From: Pseudomonas sp.
GTDB taxonomy: Bacteria > Pseudomonadota > Gammaproteobacteria > Pseudomonadales > Pseudomonadaceae
NCBI GenBank assembly: GCA_003527165.1
Contig: DPSI01000026.1
Location: forward strand, 1 to 12,187
Direction: 5' to 3'
Length of the DNA stretch: 12,187 bases
Shown here: piece by piece, positions 6,648 through 12,187 of the stretch
Numbering within the stretch: the stretch's first letter is position 1
How the letters are laid out: each line of letters begins with the position of its first letter
The notes under the pieces: model-generated
What the model saw: the letters and a program-made list of their open reading frames with translations, nothing else
Database searches by the model: none
Told to the model about the DNA's origin: nothing
Program-made: the position numbers and the translations under genes

Positions 6648-6685
6648 GTCGATATCGCTTCGGCTGGGGCGTTATCGATATCGAC
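6648..6685. repeat. Inverted repeat of CGATATCG upstream of the glycosylase gene
   Basis: GTCGATATCG (6648-6657) and CGATATCGAC (6676-6685) are perfect 10-base inverted arms with an 18-base spacer. Each arm itself holds the 8-bp palindrome CGATATCG, and the two centres are 26 bp apart. One arm touches the glycosylase ATG. The layout fits a paired dimer-binding operator, but I do not recognise the regulator. The rest of this 159-bp gap has no clear promoter or terminator. Confidence 0.5.
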
Positions 6686-6806
6686 TGGAGTCAGGCGCGA
6701 AGGTGCGGCCAGCGCGACAGGGGGCGCTTGTTTAAGCCTGCCAATGGTCGGCAAGCGGACGGTTTTCAGGTTCGGGCTCTGGGTGGAAACGTCCGAGGCC
6801 TCACCG

Positions 6807-7694
6807 TTACCAATCCAGCCGTAACCGGCTCTCGAAATGGCGCAGCTCGCCTGTCAGCGGATCGCGAAATGCCAACCCGCGCGCCAGCAGTTTGAGTGGC
6901 CTGCGATAGTCGTCCTGATCACGGCGTGCGCGTTCGATCAGCTCTGGATAAAAGGGATCGTTACAGATACCCGCTCCGAGCGTAGCCATCTGCAGACGCA
7001 GCTGATGTTTGCGTCCGGTGACCGGGTACAGCGCGTAGCGCCAGAGCTCGCCGCGCCGCTCCAGCACCTCGATGCGCGTCTCGCTGTTGGGCTCACCGTC
7101 GCCCCGCTTCATCAGGAAGAACGGCTCGCCCTCGACCATGTGCAACCGCTCCTGGCGCGGGAAATCGAGATCGGGCAGCGCCGGGCAGATCGCCTCGTAG
7201 CGCTTGTCGATCCTGCGCTCACGAAACAGCGCCTGATAGCGGCCACGGCTCTCGGAATTGGTGGAGAACAGCACCAGCCCGGCGGTCAGTCGGTCGATGC
7301 GGTGAATGGGCACCAGGTCGGGATTGCCCAAACGCGTGCTCAGGCGCGCCAGCAGCGTCTCATTGACGTACTCGCCGGCCGGCATTACCGGCAGGAAATG
7401 CGGTTTGTCAGCGACCAGCAGATGCTCGTCGAGATGCAGCACCTGTTCTTCGAAGGGAATCGGTTTCTCGTCCAACACCTCGCGGAAATAGTGCACTTTC
7501 AGCCCGACCTGATAGGGATGCGCCACCTCCAATGGCCGGCCGCTGGCATCCAGCACACGGCCGCGGGCGAAGCGATCGAGCCAGGTGTCGCGATCGATCG
7601 CGGGGAAATGCGCGCACAGACAGTCGAGCACTGTAGGCCAGTCGCCCTGGGGCAAATGCAAGGTGCTGCGGGCATTGGAAGCAGGAGCGGACAT
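6807..7694 (-). CDS. RluA-family pseudouridine synthase
   Basis: The 295-residue product is an RluA-type pseudouridine synthase, which converts uridine to pseudouridine in rRNA or tRNA. The catalytic motif is HRIDRLTAGL (131-140), with D134 as the catalytic aspartate; most family members read HRLDRxTSG. Further landmarks are LLVADKPHFLPVMPAG (92-107), the tract RRIDKRYEAICP, and PVTGRKHQLRLQMATLG, which holds the conserved GRxHQLRxH-like segment. Residues about 12-70 resemble a divergent N-terminal S4-like region. The subfamily is one seen in pseudomonads and other bacteria with no assigned target that I can recall, so I give no symbol. The ATG at 7694 has only a weak ribosome site, and the gene diverges from the ThDP enzyme across a 165-bp gap. 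Confidence 0.9.
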   Translation of the reverse strand: MSAPASNARSTLHLPQGDWPTVLDCLCAHFPAIDRDTWLDRFARGRVLDASGRPLEVAHPYQVGLKVHYFREVLDEKPIPFEEQVLHLDEHLLVADKPHFLPVMPAGEYVNETLLARLSTRLGNPDLVPIHRIDRLTAGLVLFSTNSESRGRYQALFRERRIDKRYEAICPALPDLDFPRQERLHMVEGEPFFLMKRGDGEPNSETRIEVLERRGELWRYALYPVTGRKHQLRLQMATLGAGICNDPFYPELIERARRDQDDYRRPLKLLARGLAFRDPLTGELRHFESRLRLDW

Positions 7695-7859
7695 GACAAA
7701 GGCACATGACGTAAACGGTCAACGATGATAACCGACTGCGCCATGAGCGCTCCGGCAATGGCGAGCCGAACAATCGTCGACACCCCATGCGAACCCTGGT
7801 GAGCTGGGCCGGTCCAGACAAGAACACCCAGCCGCGAGTCAGACCAAGCGAGATTTCCC

Positions 7860-9659
7860 ATGACGATTACAGTTGGTGACTACCTGGTCGAACGCCTCTA
7901 CCAATGGGGCGTTCGTCGCATCTACGGTTATCCGGGCGACGGTATCAATGGCGTGTTCGGTGCGCTCAACCGCGCCAATGGCAAGATCCGCTTCATCCAG
8001 GCGCGACACGAGGAAATGGCCGCCTTCATGGCCGCGGCCGACGCCAAGTTCAGCGGCGGCCTCGGCGTCTGCATCGCCACGTCCGGACCCGGCGCGGCGC
8101 ACCTGCTGACCGGGTTGTACGACGCACGCCTGGATCACATGCCCGTGCTGGCCATCGCCGGACAGCAGGCAACTACCGCCATGGGCGCGCACTATCAGCA
8201 GGAAGTCGATCTGGCATCGATGTTCAAGGATGTCGCCGGCGCCTTCGTGCAGCAGGCCAGCGCACCGGCTCAGGTCCGTCACCTGGTCGACCGGGCGATT
8301 CGAACCGCGGTAGGCCAGCGCACGGTTACCGCGATCATCCTGCCCAACGACCTGCAGGAGATGGAATACAGCGACCCCCCACGTGCCCACGGTGCGGTGC
8401 ATTCCGGCATTGGTTACACGCGGCCCAAGGTGGTGCCTTACGAGACCGAGCTTCAGCGAGCCGCGGAAGTGCTCAATGCTGGCGAGAAGGTCGCCATGCT
8501 GGTCGGGGCGGGCGCGTTGAACGCCACCGATGAGATCATCGCCGTGGCGGAAAAACTTGGCGCCGGTGCCGCCAAGGCGCTGCTGGGCAAGGCGGCACTA
8601 CCGGACGACCTGCCCTGGGTCACCGGCTCCATCGGCCTGCTCGGTACCGAGCCGAGCTACAAGCTGATGACCGAATGCGACACCCTGCTGATGGTCGGCT
8701 CCGGCTTTCCCTACTCCGAGTTCCTACCCGAGGAAGGGCAGGCGCGCGGCGTGCAGATCGATCTCAAGGCGGACATGCTGAGCATTCGCTACCCGATGGA
8801 AGTGAACCTTCAAGGCGACTCGGCCGAAACGCTGCGGGCGCTGCTGCCGCTGTTGCAGGAAAAGAGCGAGCGCAACTGGCGGCAGGACATCGAGCGGTGG
8901 CGGACGGAATGGGACGAGACGCTGGGAAAACGCGCCATGGTCGCCGCCGAGCCGATCAATCCACAGCGGGTGGCCTTGGAATTGTCGCCACGCCTGCCAG
9001 ACGCGGCGATCGTGACCAGCGATTCGGGCTCCTGCGCCAACTGGTACGCCCGTGACATCAGGATGCGCCGCGGCATGATGGGCTCGCTGTCCGGCGGCCT
9101 GGCGTCGATGGGCGCTGCCGTTCCTTATGCCATCGCTGCCAAGTTCTGCCATCCGGACCGCTCGGTGGTCGCCATGGTCGGCGACGGCGCGATGCAGATG
9201 AACAACATGGCCGAACTGATCACGGTGGCCAAGTATTGGAAGGAGTGGCCGAACAGCCAGTGGATCTGCTGCGTGTTCAACAACGAGGACCTGAATCAGG
9301 TGACGTGGGAGCAGCGGGTAATGGAAGGCGACCCGAAGTTCGAGGCCTCGCAGAACATTCCCAACGTGCCCTATCACCGCTTCGCCGAGTCGATCGGGCT
9401 GAAGGGCATCTATGTCGATCGCGAGGATCAAGTCGGTGCAGCCTGGGATGAAGCGTTCGCAGCCGACAGACCGGTGCTGATCGAATTCAAGACCGATCCA
9501 AACGTGCCGCCGTTGCCGCCGCACATCAAGCTGGAACAGGCCAAGAAGTACGCATCGGTACTGCTGCACGGCGACCCTGATCAGCGAGGCATCCTCGTCC
9601 AGTCAGCCAAGCAGGTGCTCAGCAAAGTGATGCCGGGGCGCGACAAGAACAAGGAGTAA
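7860..9659 (+). CDS. Thiamine-diphosphate enzyme, pyruvate oxidase/acetolactate synthase superfamily
   Basis: The 599-residue protein has the three-domain layout of POX/ALS enzymes, which decarboxylate 2-keto acids, usually with FAD. The N-terminal pyrimidine domain (about 1-170) carries YPGDGINGVFGAL, RHEEMAAFMAAADA with the ThDP-activating glutamate E51, and ATSGPGAAHLLTGLYDA. The central domain (about 190-330) has LVGAGALNATDEI. The C-terminal pyrophosphate domain has G441-D442-G443 and N474-N475, the Mg-ThDP motif, with a spacing slightly longer than usual because of a KEWPNSQW stretch. Overall it is closest to PoxB-like pyruvate oxidases, which make acetate and CO2 at the membrane, but the substrate is not certain. 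It stands alone, with hairpins downstream. The start has only a weak purine stretch (AGCGAGA) upstream. Confidence 0.9.
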   Translation: MTITVGDYLVERLYQWGVRRIYGYPGDGINGVFGALNRANGKIRFIQARHEEMAAFMAAADAKFSGGLGVCIATSGPGAAHLLTGLYDARLDHMPVLAIAGQQATTAMGAHYQQEVDLASMFKDVAGAFVQQASAPAQVRHLVDRAIRTAVGQRTVTAIILPNDLQEMEYSDPPRAHGAVHSGIGYTRPKVVPYETELQRAAEVLNAGEKVAMLVGAGALNATDEIIAVAEKLGAGAAKALLGKAALPDDLPWVTGSIGLLGTEPSYKLMTECDTLLMVGSGFPYSEFLPEEGQARGVQIDLKADMLSIRYPMEVNLQGDSAETLRALLPLLQEKSERNWRQDIERWRTEWDETLGKRAMVAAEPINPQRVALELSPRLPDAAIVTSDSGSCANWYARDIRMRRGMMGSLSGGLASMGAAVPYAIAAKFCHPDRSVVAMVGDGAMQMNNMAELITVAKYWKEWPNSQWICCVFNNEDLNQVTWEQRVMEGDPKFEASQNIPNVPYHRFAESIGLKGIYVDREDQVGAAWDEAFAADRPVLIEFKTDPNVPPLPPHIKLEQAKKYASVLLHGDPDQRGILVQSAKQVLSKVMPGRDKNKE

Positions 9660-9727
9660 GGCCGCATTAAGCGCGAGGCAGAGGCCTAGCGCTCCGGTGT
9701 AACGGATCTGATTGGTAGGTAGGCGTC

Positions 9728-9755
9728 GCGGGCCGCCGTCTGCACGGCGGCCCGC
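9728..9755 (+). terminator. Strong hairpin after the ThDP enzyme gene
   Basis: GCGGGCCGCCGT and ACGGCGGCCCGC are perfect 12-base arms around a CTGC loop, about 68 bp after the stop codon. The stem is very strong, but only a mixed tract (ATCTGCTATTT) follows instead of a clean U run. It probably acts as a transcription end or 3' protective structure between convergent genes. Confidence 0.65.
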
Positions 9756-9766
9756 ATCTGCTATTT

Positions 9767-9794
9767 GGCCCGCCGCAATGCGGTGTGGCGGGCC
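9767..9794 (-). terminator. Second hairpin, downstream of the convergent PepSY gene
   Basis: GGCCCGCC (9767-9774) and GGCGGGCC (9787-9794) form an 8-bp stem with a 12-base loop, which can itself fold through CCGC/GCGG. It lies 8 bp past the stop of the minus-strand PepSY gene. No U tract follows on the minus strand. Its arms are partly complementary to the neighbouring hairpin, so the two may compete or act together at this convergent junction. Confidence 0.45.
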
Positions 9795-9802
9795 CGCTGC
9801 GA

Positions 9803-10069
9803 TCAGTCCTGCTCGTCGCGGGTCATTTCCCCGGTCTTGCCGTCCATTCTGAATTCCCAGACTTTTCCATCAGCCTTCACGCCCTCGCCTTCCCAGGAGT
9901 CGTTGTCGGCGTCGATGGAATGAAGCGTGGTGTAGCCGGCGGCTTTGGCCTTTTCCACGGCCTGTTCGAGAGTAATCCAGTCAGCACCCGGCTTGTCCGC
10001 CAGCGCGACCCCGCTGGCGCCTCCGAGAACGGCGATGGCAAGAGCGGCAGTCAGTTTCTTGTGATACAT
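9803..10069 (-). CDS. Small secreted PepSY-domain protein
   Basis: The 88-residue product has a signal peptide (MYHKKLTAALAIAVLGG, cleavage after residue 24, VALA before DKPG), leaving a mature periplasmic protein of about 64 residues. This is one PepSY-like unit: a helix (ITLEQAVEKAKAAGY) followed by beta strands ending WEFRMDGKTGEMTRDEQD. The region SIDADNDSWEGEG and the tail are rich in acidic residues. PepSY domains are found in protease propeptides and in small envelope proteins of unclear role, some of them metal-responsive. The start has AGAGGA 8-13 nt upstream. It lies 118 bp behind the CusF-like gene on the same strand and may be cotranscribed with it. Confidence 0.85.
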   Translation of the reverse strand: MYHKKLTAALAIAVLGGASGVALADKPGADWITLEQAVEKAKAAGYTTLHSIDADNDSWEGEGVKADGKVWEFRMDGKTGEMTRDEQD

Positions 10070-10187
10070 GAGCGTGATCCTCTTGATGACTCATCGATAC
10101 GGGCCGCAACGCAGCCCCTGCTGAATACGAGGCCAGCGGTCGTGCAGGGTTCCTTGTGACGCGTCAGGCGCGCATGTCGAGACTGTG

Positions 10188-10547
10188 TCAGCGCTTGTCG
10201 ATGGAGACGATCGCGGCCTCGTCGCCCTCGCTCTGAAAGCCGATCCGGACCGCATCGCCCACGGCGAGGCCTTCGAGTTGCTCGCGCCTGGCCTGGAACT
10301 CCATGGTCGACGCTGGCCATTTCAAGGCCGGAACAGGCCCATGGGCGATGGTCACCACGCCCCGCTCGCGATCCATTGCCTCGATCGTACCGGTGGCCCG
10401 CATAACCGGCTCGGAAACCATTTCGGTGGCGGGCCCGGCGTCGATATCCGGCGCCTCAGCCGGCGCTGTCGGCTTGAGCAGGTCTTGAGCCAGTACGGGT
10501 TGGGCGAGCAGCAATAGGCTTAGCGTGACGCAATGGAGCGGTTTCAT
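10188..10547 (-). CDS. CusF-like periplasmic copper-binding protein
   Basis: The 119-residue product has a signal peptide (MKPLHCVTLSLLLLAQ, cleavage near A20-Q21), a Pro/Ala-rich linker, and a CusF-like beta-barrel from about residue 48. CusF is the periplasmic Cu(I)/Ag(I) chaperone of the CusCBA efflux system; its ligands are one His, two Met and a tryptophan capping the metal. Here VTIAHGPVPALKWPASTMEF supplies H69, W77 and M82 at the same spacing, but the position of the first methionine is Ser80 (codon TCG). Copper may thus be bound differently or weakly. I choose the ATG at 10547 because GGGAGGT lies 5-6 nt upstream; an earlier ATG at 10583 would put that site inside the gene. No cusCBA genes are in the window. 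Confidence 0.85.
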   Translation of the reverse strand: MKPLHCVTLSLLLLAQPVLAQDLLKPTAPAEAPDIDAGPATEMVSEPVMRATGTIEAMDRERGVVTIAHGPVPALKWPASTMEFQARREQLEGLAVGDAVRIGFQSEGDEAAIVSIDKR

Positions 10548-10641
10548 GACAGACCTCCCGAAACAGGTGGACGTACGCTGCATTGGACCATGCCGCGGTC
10601 GCTATTGCTGCTACCGGACGTTGTTTCGCAGCGGGCCCACG

Positions 10642-10657
10642 TTCAGCTTCGCGTAAG
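10642..10657 (+). promoter_or_regulatory. Candidate BqsR/CarR box in the divergent promoter region
   Basis: TTCAG CTTCGC GTAAG matches the published P. aeruginosa BqsR site TTAAG-N6-TTAAG at 4 of 5 bases in each half, with the exact spacing. It lies 51 bp before the first PepSY ATG and 10 bp upstream of TAATCT (10668-10673), a weak -10 candidate; this geometry fits an OmpR-family activator. It would imply autoregulation of the operon. It is also the only such site between the two divergent units. Confidence 0.45.
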
Positions 10658-10694
10658 CCGCGGCTCGTAATCTGTGAATCGTCGAAACCCACAC

Positions 10695-10700
10695 AGGAAA
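10695..10700 (+). promoter_or_regulatory. Ribosome binding site that sets the first PepSY start
   Basis: AGGAAA lies 8 nt before the ATG at 10709, which begins a clear signal peptide. It excludes a longer reading from an in-frame ATG at 10583 that lacks such a site and would extend through the promoter region. Confidence 0.7.
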
Positions 10701-10708
10701 ACGAAACC

Positions 10709-11017
10709 ATGAAAACACTGACGACCCTGATTACCGCCACCACCCTCGTCCTGGGCACCAACCTGGCCATGGCCCGCGACCTGGGCCCGGACGAAGCGCT
10801 GAAGCTGCGCGATGCCGGCACCATCCAGTCTTTCGAGAAGCTGAACGAAGCCGCGCTGGCCAAGCACCCCGGTGCCACCATCGAAGAAACCGAGCTGGAA
10901 GAAGAATACGGTCGTTATGTCTATCAGCTTGAATTGCGCGACGACAAAGGTGTGCAATGGGACCTGGAACTCGACGCCAAGACCGGCGAAGTGCTCCAGG
11001 ACCATCAGGACGACTAA
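10709..11017 (+). CDS. Secreted PepSY-domain protein, first of a tandem pair
   Basis: The 102-residue product has a signal peptide (MKTLTTLITATTLVLGTNLA, cleavage near AMA before RDL) and a single PepSY-like unit. The mature part starts RDLGPDEALKLRDAG, continues through a helix ending KHPGATIEETELEEEYG, and then YVYQLELRDDKGVQWDLELD with the C-terminus GEVLQDHQDD. It is very acidic, with an ELEEE cluster that might bind a cation. It leads an operon with a second PepSY protein, a response regulator and a kinase, an order I recall from the bqs (car) operon of P. aeruginosa, so it may be the counterpart of bqsP or bqsQ. Its molecular role is unknown. Its TAA stop shares one base with the next ATG (TAATG). 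Confidence 0.88.
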   Translation: MKTLTTLITATTLVLGTNLAMARDLGPDEALKLRDAGTIQSFEKLNEAALAKHPGATIEETELEEEYGRYVYQLELRDDKGVQWDLELDAKTGEVLQDHQDD

Positions 11018-11322
11018 TGCACCGCCCCATTCTCTTGACCCTTCCACTGGCTCTGCTGCTCGCCGCCATGCCGGCGGCGAGCCGTGACCTGGACCAGGAT
11101 GAAGCCCTTCGGCTGCGCCGCGACGGGCTGATCATGCCTCTGGAAGCGCTGCTGCAGCGCGCCATGGAACGCTATCCGGGCGCTCGGCTGCTGGAAGCCG
11201 AACTGGAAGAAGAGGATGGGAGTTACATCTACGAAATCGAATTGCTGACCGCCGACGGCGTCGCCCGCGAGCTTGAACTCGACGCGCGCGACGGCCGCCT
11301 GCTCAAGGACGAAGAAGACTGA
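11017..11322 (+). CDS. Secreted PepSY-domain protein, second of a tandem pair
   Basis: The 101-residue product has a signal peptide ([20 protein letters not shown], cleavage near residue 21-22) and a PepSY-like domain paralogous to the upstream gene. Both mature proteins begin RDLxxDEALxLR and share PGA, ELEEE, YxYxxEL and LELDA; by hand I count about 39 identities in 79 aligned positions. The C-terminus ends LLKDEED, again acidic. It most likely arose by gene duplication within the operon. The ATG overlaps the previous stop (TAATG), and its own TGA overlaps the response regulator start (TGATG), so all three are probably translationally coupled. It may sense or buffer metal ions for the adjacent kinase, but this is inferred. 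Confidence 0.88.
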   Translation: MHRPILLTLPLALLLAAMPAASRDLDQDEALRLRRDGLIMPLEALLQRAMERYPGARLLEAELEEEDGSYIYEIELLTADGVARELELDARDGRLLKDEED

Positions 11323-11987
11323 TGCGCCTGCTACTGGTCGAAGACAATGTGCCACTGGCCGATGAACTGGTCGCCAGCCTTGGCCGTCAGGGCTATGCCA
11401 CCGACTGGCTGGCCGACGGACGTGATGCCGATTACCAGGGCGGCAGCGAACCCTACGATCTCATCGTTCTCGACCTCGGCCTGCCCGGCAAGCCGGGGCT
11501 CGAGGTCCTGCGCGCCTGGCGCGCACGCGGTCTGGCGACGCCGGTGTTGATACTCACCGCACGCGACTCCTGGGCCGAACGCATCGAAGGGCTGAAGGCC
11601 GGTGCAGACGACTATCTGACCAAACCCTTCCATCCCGAAGAACTGTTGCTGCGCATTCAGGCACTGCTGCGACGTGCCCACGGCGTAGCCAACCAGCCGT
11701 TGCTGCAGGTCGGTGGGGTGGCTTTGGACGAAGCACGCCAGCGCTGTCGCAAGGACGACCAGGAGATCGAACTGACCGCCGGCGAATTCCGTCTGCTGCG
11801 CTATTTCATGCTGCATCCTGGGCAGTTGTTATCGAAAACACAGCTGGCCGAACACCTTTACGACGGCGAAACCGAGCGCGACTCGAATGTCATCGAAGTG
11901 CATGTCAACCGCCTGCGCGGCAAACTCGGCCGCGAGCTGATCGAAACCCGTCGCGGTCAGGGCTATCGTTTCGGCGGGCCATCTTGA
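11322..11987 (+). CDS. bqsR: OmpR-family response regulator, BqsR/CarR-like
   Basis: This 221-residue protein has an N-terminal receiver domain (about 1-118) and a C-terminal OmpR/PhoB winged helix (about 125-218). Receiver residues are complete: acidic pair E7-D8, phosphoacceptor D51 (VLDLGLPG), T79 and K101 (TKPFHPEEL). The DNA-binding part reads [20 protein letters not shown], then [20 protein letters not shown] and [12 protein letters not shown]. This sequence and the upstream PepSY pair match what I recall of P. aeruginosa BqsR (also called CarR), reported to act in Fe(II) and Ca(II) responses. The alternative is another PmrA/QseB-type regulator. The gene starts on the preceding stop (TGATG) and overlaps the kinase start by 3-4 bases. 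Confidence 0.93.
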   Translation: MRLLLVEDNVPLADELVASLGRQGYATDWLADGRDADYQGGSEPYDLIVLDLGLPGKPGLEVLRAWRARGLATPVLILTARDSWAERIEGLKAGADDYLTKPFHPEELLLRIQALLRRAHGVANQPLLQVGGVALDEARQRCRKDDQEIELTAGEFRLLRYFMLHPGQLLSKTQLAEHLYDGETERDSNVIEVHVNRLRGKLGRELIETRRGQGYRFGGPS

Positions 11988-12187
11988 AGTCTATTCAGCG
12001 CAGCCTCAGCCTCGGGCTGATCTCGGGCCTGCTGCTGATCGGTCTGCTGTTGGTGCAGACCAGCCTGTGGCTGTTTGAAGCCGGCCTGCGGCGCAACCTG
12101 GCAATCGACCTGCGGGATGAAACCGAAGGCCTGCTGATCGCCGTCGTGCAGGGTCCGGATGGTTTCAAGCTGGACTCGACCCGTTGG
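11984..12187 (+). CDS. bqsS: Sensor histidine kinase, BqsS/CarS-like, N-terminal 68 residues
   Basis: A TTG codon at 11984 overlaps the response-regulator stop (TTGA), and the open frame runs to the right edge. The sequence begins [20 protein letters not shown] and has one clear membrane segment at about 9-30, followed by a periplasmic stretch [20 protein letters not shown]. This is the usual start of an OmpR-type histidine kinase, and its place directly after the regulator fits the partner role. At residues 44-48 the sequence is RDETE, close to the RExxE motif described for Fe(II) sensing in BqsS. Kinase, HAMP and catalytic domains lie outside the window, so integrity cannot be judged. An ATG start is absent here, so TTG is the best choice. 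Confidence 0.8.
   Translation, partial: MKSIQRSLSLGLISGLLLIGLLLVQTSLWLFEAGLRRNLAIDLRDETEGLLIAVVQGPDGFKLDSTRW

Noticed and set aside
6648..6806. Short minus-strand coding-like stretch between the glycosylase and the pseudouridine synthase genes
   Set aside because: It continues out of frame into the glycosylase gene, has no ribosome site, and shows no domain; it also overlaps the CGATATCG repeat.
6837..7709. Plus-strand 290-codon open frame opposite the pseudouridine synthase
   Set aside because: The minus strand carries the conserved catalytic motif; this frame is a GC-rich shadow with no motif.
7695..7859. TTGACC and other promoter-like words in the divergent gap before the ThDP enzyme
   Set aside because: TTGACC would place its -10 on the pseudouridine synthase start codon, and no partner element at proper spacing was found in the other direction, so no promoter is called.
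8724..9569. Minus-strand 281-codon open frame inside the ThDP enzyme gene
   Set aside because: The plus strand has all ThDP motifs in order; the antisense product is rich in His and Arg and has no domain.
10548..10583. Longer start for the CusF-like protein
   Set aside because: It would place the GGGAGGT ribosome site within the gene and put a charged segment before an otherwise perfect signal peptide.
10583..10708. N-terminal extension of the first plus-strand PepSY protein
   Set aside because: The extension crosses the promoter region and the ribosome site, and the signal peptide begins at 10709.

Overview
The window is a GC-rich stretch that looks chromosomal and comes from a gammaproteobacterium, most likely Pseudomonas or Stutzerimonas. 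The clues are the phnCDEFGHI order, a BqsRS/CarSR-like two-component system with PepSY proteins, and close protein resemblance to both families. This placement rests on recalled families, not on a database search. I see no tRNA, rRNA, CRISPR array, insertion sequence or phage gene. No gene-free gap exceeds 183 bp.

Region 1 (1-5320, minus strand) is the 5' half of a phosphonate uptake and carbon-phosphorus (C-P) lyase operon, transcribed right to left: phnC (ATPase), phnD (binding protein), phnE (permease), phnF (GntR/HutC repressor), phnG, phnH and phnI (C-P lyase core; phnI runs off the left edge). Upstream of phnC lies a good Pho box partly overlapped by a HutC-type operator. A second, perfectly palindromic copy of that operator sits on the phnF start codon, directly after a small hairpin with a 7-U tract between phnE and phnF. 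A strong GNRA-loop hairpin separates phnD from phnE. The operon therefore shows phosphate-starvation control, likely PhnF control at two places, and structures that could set transporter and lyase expression separately.

Region 2 (5380-7694, minus strand) holds housekeeping-type genes: a secreted DUF192 protein, an Fpg/Nei-family DNA glycosylase, and an RluA-family pseudouridine synthase. The glycosylase gene is preceded by a paired CGATATCG inverted repeat.

Region 3 (7860-9659, plus strand) is a solitary thiamine-diphosphate enzyme of the pyruvate oxidase/acetolactate synthase superfamily, followed by two strong hairpins that separate it from convergent genes.

Region 4 (9803-12187) appears to be an envelope metal-response locus. 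Two minus-strand genes encode a PepSY protein and a CusF-like copper-binding protein lacking one of the classical methionine ligands. They diverge from a plus-strand operon whose stop and start codons overlap: two tandem paralogous secreted PepSY proteins, an OmpR-family response regulator, and the N-terminus of its sensor kinase. Together these resemble the BqsR/BqsS (CarR/CarS) system, described in P. aeruginosa as responding to Fe(II) and Ca(II). The shared promoter region carries a near match to the BqsR box (TTAAG-N6-TTAAG).
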